Shown here one piece after another: positions 45,554 to 51,494 of a stretch of DNA of 59,150 bases. Location: positions 1 to 59,150 of the forward strand of contig JAKAYA010000010.1 of assembly GCA_021826965.1 (NCBI GenBank). Direction: 5' to 3'. The position numbers and the translations under genes were made by a program. The DNA is from Nitrospirota bacterium (GTDB taxonomy: Bacteria; Nitrospirota; Leptospirillia; Leptospirillales; Leptospirillaceae). Under the pieces are notes generated by a model, which had not been told where the DNA came from, did not search any database, and saw only the letters and a program-made list of their open reading frames with translations. Numbering within the stretch: the stretch's first letter is position 1; each line of letters opens with the position of its first letter.

Positions 45554-46300
45554 TCAGGTCCCCACAGCCCGTTTGGGCTCAACATTTTCGAGGACATACC
45601 GATCCAGGGATTCAAAAAACTCTCCCCCCAGGAGAAACCGGATGGTTGACTCCATGGACTGGTACATCCATGGACCCAGGCCACTGTCGTGACAGGGAAG
45701 GTGGGCAAGGAAGGATGTCGTCTGGGGCGCCAGAATCGTCTTGTCTCCCTCACGAAAAACTGCCAACGGATATTGGATACAGTCCACGGGTTTGATTTCC
45801 ATCCAGTTGATCCCCGCGTCGATCGCATAGGCATGAATGGAGCAATGGTTTTCCCCCGAGGCGTTCCGGGAGAGAAAAATACAGGAATCCATCCCATCCC
45901 CGGAATGCTCTGCCCGTACGATCATATTACAGCGAAAATCGTCGGATAAATCGAAAGAACGCGCCATCGCGTTGACTTCGTCCTCGTTGAGTTCACAACC
46001 GTCCGGACACTGGGCCACACAATCGGCGACAAACCCGCCACGGTCTTCCAGAATCTTCCGTTTGACCGGAGTCATATAGGGCAAGATCTTCTCAAGGTGG
46101 AGATCGATTTTCTCCTTTTCGCCCGGGGCCAGAATGTTCGATCGATAGCAGCACATGGAGTGGCACCCCTGCAATTCAACATTACAGTCAAACCGGGTTG
46201 TCCAGAGACTCGGGTCGACCCAGATCCCGTCAATCATCACCAATGTGCGTTCTTTGCCTGGAAATGGTACAAACACGCCGGACCCCATTTTTCCATCCAC
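45554..46300 (-). CDS. DUF3109-family cysteine-rich protein
   Basis: 248 residues. It contains the clustered-cysteine pattern of DUF3109, related to YkgJ zinc/iron-binding proteins: DGIWVDPSLWTTRFDCNVE, GCHSMCCY, CVAQCPDGCELNEDE, RCNMIVRAEH, CSIHAYA, and KPVDCIQYPLA. At least eleven Cys could bind metal. The ATG at 46300 follows AAAGGTGG; ATG at 46288 is an alternative with better spacing. It is 20 bases upstream of pgpA. Activity unknown. Confidence 0.82.
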   Translation of the reverse strand: MDGKMGSGVFVPFPGKERTLVMIDGIWVDPSLWTTRFDCNVELQGCHSMCCYRSNILAPGEKEKIDLHLEKILPYMTPVKRKILEDRGGFVADCVAQCPDGCELNEDEVNAMARSFDLSDDFRCNMIVRAEHSGDGMDSCIFLSRNASGENHCSIHAYAIDAGINWMEIKPVDCIQYPLAVFREGDKTILAPQTTSFLAHLPCHDSGLGPWMYQSMESTIRFLLGGEFFESLDRYVLENVEPKRAVGT

Positions 46301-46350
46301 CTTTTTGAGTTTAACGGTTGAAATCCCGGTATTCCCGGGAAAAAACCCTC

Positions 46351-46371
46351 GATACCACCCGCGGGTGTATC
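46351..46371. repeat. Inverted repeat upstream of the DUF3109 gene
   Basis: The central CACCCGCGGGTG is a perfect 12-base palindrome, flanked by GATAC and TATC. Read on the minus strand it is followed by GAGGGTTTTTT, so it could be a small terminator (8 bp with one bulge and a CGCG loop) or an operator 50 bases before the DUF3109 start. Confidence 0.5.
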
Positions 46372-46679
46372 ATGATAGCAACAATTCCAGGCGGCGTCTT
46401 CAGGCCAAAATCGTCTTCCGGTTTGTTTCAGGACAGGAACGCATTCCGTGAATCGGGGGGCCAAAAATATGGGGGGGGACTCAGGAGCCGCTAAATCTGC
46501 AGTCTTCTCCCGGTGTTTCAGAGGGGTTTCAATCTGAAAAGCCCATGAAACACCTCAAAAAACATGGAATTGCATCTTTCTTTTCCTTCTTTTCGCCTAT
46601 ATACTGATGACCCGTTCGGGAGCTCTGTCCGATACCGGACGGCCTTAAGAACTTAAGAATATGGTTTATCTTCCCGGCC

Positions 46680-46997
46680 TGATCTTATTCCTATCCTTCC
46701 TGGTCAGGATTGATTGGCAAACACCCCCGACCGGGAAGACATGGACTGTCGTTCGATTGGCCCGGCAGGAGTCGGAAACCTTGCCAAAACATCGGACGAT
46801 CATTTGGGAAGCAAGAGGGATGTTTCTCTCAACTCATGGTATTTCGCTTTGTGAAGGGAAAACAGACCGAAGGTCTTTGTCTTGAAGGCATGGCGGGACA
46901 GTTCGTTGCAAAGACGATTGCAGGCTTCCTGCGTTTCGAAAAGAATCTGCGCCTGATCTTCGGTCGGATTCAGTCTCAGATTGATCAATGTCTCCAC
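46680..46997 (-). pseudogene. Decayed tnpB (IS200/IS605-type) remnant
   Basis: The minus strand reads as the N-terminus of a TnpB/OrfB protein: INLRLNPTEDQAQILFETQ, CNRLCNELSRHAF, FSLHKAKYHELRETS, matching the helix-turn-helix OrfB domain. The frame stops at 46800, but shifting frame near 46815-46830 continues the same protein as QMIVRCFGKVSDSCRANR and VHVFPVGG, which is the next conserved TnpB segment. The RuvC-like nuclease and zinc domains are gone. This is a frameshifted, 3'-truncated fragment; coordinates are approximate. Confidence 0.78.
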
Positions 46998-47053
46998 AAA
47001 GTCTTTTTCTATTCTCGAACTGAATTTCTGTCAACCCTTTAAAGAAAGGAGAA

Positions 47054-47095
47054 GGCGCCTTCCTCCCCGCCGTGAACGGCGAGGTCTCCTGCGCC
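47054..47095. repeat. Hairpin resembling an IS200/IS605 element end
   Basis: An outer stem GGCGC/GCGCC (47054-47058 with 47091-47095) encloses an inner stem CGCCGT-GA-ACGGCG (47068-47081). Such nested GC hairpins within TCCTCCCCGCC...GGCGAGG sequence are typical of IS200/IS605 ends. It lies 57 bases beyond the 5' end of the tnpB remnant, so it may mark the left end of the decayed element. Confidence 0.55.
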
Positions 47096-47104
47096 AAGTC
47101 AGGG

Positions 47105-47719
47105 ATGAAAAAACGTTTCGTCGGATTTCATTTGCTTCCAATCGTCCTTTCCGTCTTCCTGTGCTTTTTCGGTCAACCGCTGTCCTTAAGAGCGATGGAA
47201 AAAACGACGAACGTTCTCTTCGTCAATGAGGCCGGAACACATCACCTCCAGGCCACCTTCGACTTTTCTTCCCGCAACATCATCCACTACAATCATTTTT
47301 CGATCGACATTACCAAAAACAAACCTTACCGCGACGGCCAAGGGCGTCTGATCACTATTCCGGACACACACGCTTTCGAAGGGGTATACGAAGTCACATA
47401 TCACTTCTGGCACCCGCGAAACGAAAGACACCTCCTCGACGCCATTGTGGTCAAGGCCTATGATCGCCGGGGTCACCTTCTGAAACATGGAGCTTTTGAT
47501 CGGGGGGTTTTCGTGGTCCTCCTGACACATGACCTCTTTCACGATCATCGAATCGAATTTCTGGACATTGGAAGCTTCATCAAAGGAGACCCCTCCCTTT
47601 ATGTCAAGGTCCTTCTCCGAAATTCCGGAAAAATCGCACTGGTCCCTTTCACGACTTTCCTGACCGATTTTACGCGGCGGATCAATACTGTTCCAGTCGC
47701 ATCGTGGGCCGTCCGCTGA
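47105..47719 (+). CDS. Exported protein of unknown function
   Basis: 204 residues. ATG at 47105 begins a clear signal peptide (MKKR, hydrophobic core to about residue 25, likely cleavage near SLRA). The mature part is beta-rich with many aromatic and charged residues (RNIIHYNHFSIDITKNKPY, VYEVTYHFWHPRN, VVLLTHDLFHDHRIEF). No family recognised. The ribosome site is poor. It starts 10 bases after the element-end hairpin and no gene follows for 540 bases. A 211-codon antisense frame exists but lacks any protein character. Confidence 0.65.
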   Translation: MKKRFVGFHLLPIVLSVFLCFFGQPLSLRAMEKTTNVLFVNEAGTHHLQATFDFSSRNIIHYNHFSIDITKNKPYRDGQGRLITIPDTHAFEGVYEVTYHFWHPRNERHLLDAIVVKAYDRRGHLLKHGAFDRGVFVVLLTHDLFHDHRIEFLDIGSFIKGDPSLYVKVLLRNSGKIALVPFTTFLTDFTRRINTVPVASWAVR

Positions 47720-48127
47720 AATCCTGAACAAAGAGACAAGACGAACATTATCCGGAAAGGCTGCCTGAATACACTCTCCCATCCTTACTGTCGGCAGATT
47801 GTGGCGGAGCAGCGGATCCATGCGGTTATCGCTGTCTCCCTTTCAGACAGCAGAACGGCTGCAGAACCCGGAAAAGAATCGGCCAATTGCAGTCCCCGAT
47901 TCGCGATTGCGGAGAAAGTGCGCTCATCCGGACCATTTCGATCCCTAACTCAGCCCTCACCGGAGATTCCATGCTCTCCTGGCAATGCCGAAAGAATGGA
48001 AAACTTGTTACAGCTTGCCGCTTTGGCGCTCGACAGAACCCAGGAGAGAGGAAAAACGGGTGGCTTTTTAAGGACGGCAAAAACGGAGAAAATCAAAAAA
48101 CAGTCTCCCGGAACATAAGCCCGAATC
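47720..48127. other. Intergenic region with no supported gene
   Basis: About 400 bases between the exported protein and the spe control region. Short open frames occur on both strands (for example 47801-48118 plus and 47826-48080 minus) but none has a ribosome site with protein-like composition. I see no RNA gene or terminator of good quality. Confidence 0.5.
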
Positions 48128-48182
48128 CCTTGAAGACAAAGAAATTTTCAAGGAATGCAAATAGTGAAAAATTTCCTTGAAA
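48128..48182. promoter_or_regulatory. Candidate operator: three CCTTGAA half-sites before speD
   Basis: CCTTGAA at 48128-48134, TTCAAGG at 48147-48153 and CCTTGAA at 48175-48181. The second and third extend to a perfect 10-base inverted repeat, TTTCAAGGAA (48146-48155) and TTCCTTGAAA (48173-48182), spaced by 17 bases. The third half-site covers the -35 box of the speD promoter, as expected for a repressor site. The binding protein is unknown. Confidence 0.6.
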
Positions 48183-48204
48183 TCCCCTTCAAAAAGAGTA
48201 TTAT
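48177..48204 (+). promoter_or_regulatory. Sigma-70-type promoter of the spe operon
   Basis: TTGAAA (-35, 48177-48182), a 16-base spacer, and TATTAT (-10, 48199-48204). Transcription should begin near 48211, giving a 5' leader of about 260 bases before speD. This is the best promoter-like sequence in the 750 bases before the operon. Confidence 0.7.
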
Positions 48205-48260
48205 ATGCCCGCTCTTGTTACCAGTCCAAAGAAGAATTTGATCGGGCAGGAAGCGCGGTC

Positions 48261-48290
48261 ATGCACACCGGAAGGTCAAAGGAGCTCTGA
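48261..48290 (+). CDS. Possible 9-codon leader peptide
   Basis: ATG at 48261 opens MHTGRSKEL and stops with TGA at 48288-48290. AGGA lies 9 bases before the start. The stop overlaps the ATG of the next leader ORF (TGATG), so ribosomes finishing it could restart on the 50-codon ORF. Too short to judge by composition; the support is the ribosome site plus the exact overlap. Confidence 0.35.
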   Translation: MHTGRSKEL

Positions 48291-48442
48291 TGAAGTTTCT
48301 GACAAGAAGGTCTTCAGAAAAACGGGAAAATATCCTCCCGGCCCGGCGATGCCAGGAAACGGGAATAACACAATCGTATCCGCGTTCCCTTGACGGATGC
48401 GGTTTATGGGTTGTCTGGCCCAAGGGTTTTGGACTAACCTAG
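48290..48442 (+). CDS. Possible 50-codon leader ORF upstream of speD
   Basis: 50 residues beginning MKFLTRRSSEKR and ending WPKGFGLT, with GGAG 5 bases before the ATG, a textbook ribosome site. It ends 28 bases before speD. It has seven Arg, including AGA-AGG side by side early on, and Trp-Val-Val-Trp-Pro near the end. Codon choice is poorer in G/C at third positions than the neighbouring genes, so it may be a regulatory peptide or part of a structured RNA rather than a stable protein. Hairpins 48296-48320 (TTTCTGA/TCAGAAA) and 48323-48340 (CGGGA/TCCCG) lie inside it. Confidence 0.45.
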   Translation: MKFLTRRSSEKRENILPARRCQETGITQSYPRSLDGCGLWVVWPKGFGLT

Positions 48443-48470
48443 GGATTCTAGCTGATCGGAGGCAAAAAGA

Positions 48471-48935
48471 GTGCACGCATTGGGAACCCACCTCCTTGTC
48501 GAATTGAAGGATTGTCAAAACGAAAAACTCAATGATGTTTCCTTTATCCGCCAAGCCATGCTGGATGCCGCACTTGAAGCAAAAGCAACCATTGTTGACG
48601 AACGCTTTCATGAATTCAGCCCCTTTGGCGTCAGCGGCGTAGTCGTCATCGCCGAATCGCACCTGGCCATCCACACCTGGCCGGAATACCGCTATGCAGC
48701 TGTCGACATTTTCACATGCGGGGACACACTGAGACCAGAAGTGGCTGCCCTTCACCTGGCCAAGAAGTTCCTGTCGAACAATCCCAGCATTCACGAAGTC
48801 AAACGCGGCATTATTGGGATCCAGAACGAAAAGGTCCCCCACAAGACACCAGGGGACGAAATGGAAACATCCCCGGAAGAGAAAGGAAAATCCCCGTCTG
48901 ATGAGCGCTCCAAGGACTTCGAAGTGGTATATTGA
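48471..48935 (+). CDS. speD: S-adenosylmethionine decarboxylase proenzyme
   Basis: 154 residues of the short bacterial/archaeal class. It self-cleaves before Ser63 (AESHLAIHTWPE) to make a pyruvoyl group; His68 and Cys83 (DIFTCG) match the processing and catalytic residues by position. It makes decarboxylated SAM, the aminopropyl donor. The start is GTG at 48471 with GGAGG 8 bases upstream. The C-terminus carries about 30 extra polar residues (PEEKGKSPSDERSKD) where the speE start overlaps by 35 bases. Confidence 0.95.
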   Translation: MHALGTHLLVELKDCQNEKLNDVSFIRQAMLDAALEAKATIVDERFHEFSPFGVSGVVVIAESHLAIHTWPEYRYAAVDIFTCGDTLRPEVAALHLAKKFLSNNPSIHEVKRGIIGIQNEKVPHKTPGDEMETSPEEKGKSPSDERSKDFEVVY

Positions 48936-49821
48936 ATATTCGTCGCCGTTTCTTGGCCACATGCATGGGATTACCGAAATACTTGTATCGACACAGACCA
49001 AGTTCCAGAAGATGGACATCGTCCGTTCCGGCGCTTTCGGGACGTGTCTGATACTGGACGACAAGATGCAGGCTTCTTCCGTCGACGAATTCATCTACCA
49101 TGAAACGCTTGTCCACCCGGTCATGCTGACCCACCCTGAACCCAAAAATGTTCTCGTCATTGGAGGGGGGGAAGGCGCGACACTCCGGGAAGTCCTGCGG
49201 CACAAAACCGTTCAGAAAGCCGTCATGGTCGATATCGACGATCAAGTCATCGAGCAATGCAAAAGACATCTCCCTTCCTGGAGCCAGGGAGCATTCGATG
49301 ACAAGCGGGCCAGGATCATCTCGACCGATGCCAGAAAATATCTGGAAGACACGGACGAAGTTTTCGACGTGATCATCACGGATCTTTCCGAACCGGTCGA
49401 GGAAGGACCTGCGTATCTTCTCTATACCCGGGAATTTTACCAGATGGCCCTCGGACGCCTCTCTCCCAAAGGAACCCTTTCCCTGCAGGCTGGAACGTCC
49501 GCAATTCCCTATCTGCTGAACTTTTCCGCAGTCTACCAGACATTGAAATCGGTTTTTCCGGTTGTGGCTCCGTACCAGACCTTCGTGCCTTCCTTTGGTC
49601 TCCCCTGGGGATTTGCGATCGCATCGAAGGGAGACGATCCCCGGAAATTCACGCAAGAGAATGTCAACCGCTTCATCAGCGACCGGATTTCAGGCTCCCT
49701 GGCCTATTATGACGGCCTGACGCATCAGGGCATGTTCGGGCTTCCCAAACATATCCGCAAAGAACTGGACGCTTCAAAAATCATCATCGAAGACAATCAA
49801 CCCCTTTTCACCTACCACTGA
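48901..49821 (+). CDS. speE: Aminopropyltransferase (spermidine/thermospermine synthase family)
   Basis: 306 residues. ATG at 48901 lies inside the end of speD. The SAM-like fold shows VLVIGGGEGATLREVL, VDIDDQVIE, and the active-site segment DLSEPVEEGPAYLLYTREFY. The last, with GPxYxLYTxxFY, resembles plant ACL5/thermospermine synthase more than classical SpeE, which usually has a DSTDP type motif. It transfers aminopropyl from decarboxylated SAM, releasing methylthioadenosine. The exact product (spermidine or thermospermine) is uncertain. Confidence 0.9.
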   Translation: MSAPRTSKWYIEYSSPFLGHMHGITEILVSTQTKFQKMDIVRSGAFGTCLILDDKMQASSVDEFIYHETLVHPVMLTHPEPKNVLVIGGGEGATLREVLRHKTVQKAVMVDIDDQVIEQCKRHLPSWSQGAFDDKRARIISTDARKYLEDTDEVFDVIITDLSEPVEEGPAYLLYTREFYQMALGRLSPKGTLSLQAGTSAIPYLLNFSAVYQTLKSVFPVVAPYQTFVPSFGLPWGFAIASKGDDPRKFTQENVNRFISDRISGSLAYYDGLTHQGMFGLPKHIRKELDASKIIIEDNQPLFTYH

Positions 49822-49832
49822 CCGTCCGGACA

Positions 49833-51308
49833 ATGTCACCCCTGGACCATAACCGGACGCCTCTTTTTGATGCCATGGTCGCCTTGGCGGAAAGCCGGAA
49901 GGTTTCTTTCCACACGCCAGGACACAAGAGTGGAAAGGGCATTTCGACACGTTTCCGGAAGTTTGTCGGACCCAAGGTCTTCTCCATTGACCTGACATGC
50001 CTCGACGAAGTCGATTCCCTTCAGAAACCCCGGGGCGTTATCCGTGAAGCACAAGAGCTTGCGGCTGACATCTACGACGCGGACCAGTCCTACTTCCTTG
50101 TCAACGGAACGTCGGGAGGAAACCAGGCGATGATCCTGTCCTGCCTTCAACCCGGCGAATCCTTCCTGACAACCCGAATCCTGCACAAATCGGCCGTTTC
50201 CGGCATGATCATGGCAGATGCAAAACCCATCTTCATCCCCCTCCAGGAGAACAGGAAAACCTCCCTGCTGTTGAACGACCAGACGGAATCGATCCTTGCC
50301 TCCATGGATGCCCACCCCGAGGTCCGAACCCTGTTTCTGACTTCCCCCAACTACTACGGGGTCACCCTGAACCTTCTCCAGGTGACTCGGGAAGCGCACA
50401 GGAGAGGCATCCGCGTCCTGCTCGACGAAGCACACGGTCCCCATCTCCATTTCCACGATGACCTTCCCATGAGCGCTATGACAGCCGGGGTCGATCTCTG
50501 TGTTCAGTCCACCCACAAAATTATCGGGGGAATGACCCAGGCCTCCATCCTGCATGCCAGGAATGCCCGAATCGATCAGGGAAGGCTGTCCTCAACTCTT
50601 CGTTATCTTCAGACCACAAGTCCTTCCTATATCCTGATGGCTTCCCTGGATCTGGCTAGGATGCAAATGGCAACCGAAGGAAGGAAGCTTCTGGGAAAAG
50701 CGATCGACCTTGCCAAACGCGGCCGGGACAGGATCCGCAAGATTCCGGGACTGTCCTGTATCGACCGTATGGAGGTTCGCTCTCTATCCTCGGGAGACAA
50801 CGATCTGGACGAGACAAAGCTGACGATCGGCGTGGCAGGATTGGGAATGACCGGCTACCAGGTATCCCAGAAGCTCAACCAGGAGTTCGGAATTCAGGTG
50901 GAAATGGCAGACCTGATGCATATCCTTGTTATCGTCAGCATCGGCGACCACCGGGACGATATCGACAGGCTGGTGGCTTCGCTGGAAAAGATTGCCGGAC
51001 AATCCTCCCGTCCCGCCTCACCAACGTTTCCGGCGGAATTCCAGAAACCCTACGCCCTGAACCCGGAGAGGATTTCCCCCCGGGACGCTTTTTTCTCCCC
51101 TCACGTCCAAGTCCCTCTCGAGGAAGCCGAAGGACGCCTGTCCGCCGATATCGTGACCGTTTATCCGCCCGGAATTCCGCTTCTGATCCCGGGGGAACAG
51201 ATTACACAGGACATTCTGGATTTTCTTTGCACAATGCGGGGAACGGGAGCCACGCTGGATGGTCTGGATCCGTCGAATGCAAAGATCAAAGTGGTCGAGT
51301 CAGTCTGA
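49833..51308 (+). CDS. Orn/Lys/Arg decarboxylase (SpeA-type, fold I)
   Basis: 491 residues, the length of the Bacillus-type arginine decarboxylase. FHTPGHKSGKG at the N-terminus, VNGTSGGNQAMIL, LDEAHGPHLHF with the PLP-binding Asp, and QSTHKIIGGMTQAS with the PLP lysine are all present; the C-terminal domain has YPPGIPLLIPGE. It would make agmatine, putrescine or cadaverine; substrate cannot be told. ATG at 49833, 11 bases after speE, so speD-speE and this gene form one operon. No agmatinase gene is nearby. Confidence 0.9.
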   Translation: MSPLDHNRTPLFDAMVALAESRKVSFHTPGHKSGKGISTRFRKFVGPKVFSIDLTCLDEVDSLQKPRGVIREAQELAADIYDADQSYFLVNGTSGGNQAMILSCLQPGESFLTTRILHKSAVSGMIMADAKPIFIPLQENRKTSLLLNDQTESILASMDAHPEVRTLFLTSPNYYGVTLNLLQVTREAHRRGIRVLLDEAHGPHLHFHDDLPMSAMTAGVDLCVQSTHKIIGGMTQASILHARNARIDQGRLSSTLRYLQTTSPSYILMASLDLARMQMATEGRKLLGKAIDLAKRGRDRIRKIPGLSCIDRMEVRSLSSGDNDLDETKLTIGVAGLGMTGYQVSQKLNQEFGIQVEMADLMHILVIVSIGDHRDDIDRLVASLEKIAGQSSRPASPTFPAEFQKPYALNPERISPRDAFFSPHVQVPLEEAEGRLSADIVTVYPPGIPLLIPGEQITQDILDFLCTMRGTGATLDGLDPSNAKIKVVESV

Positions 51309-51494
51309 CCTCGTTCTGAAAAAATCGGAATCCACTGGACGCCTTCCGGCTTTCCACCGGCAGGATTCAACATCGTCTCCGGGTTTTTCCCGGACACCGT
51401 TTGACCAATTGAAGCATCCACCAACCGTTTTTCGAAGGCCCTGACAGCGTTTTTAGCCCCAATGACTGCTTCCGGAACAGAAGGAAAAATTGTC

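Noticed and set aside
47186-47821. 211-codon minus-strand frame opposite the exported protein
   Set aside because: The plus strand has a signal peptide and a plausible start; the minus frame shows neither.
48205-48470. Known SAM riboswitch in the speD leader
   Set aside because: I could not fit the conserved cores of SAM-I, SAM-II or SAM-IV type aptamers; the small ORFs explain the region better.
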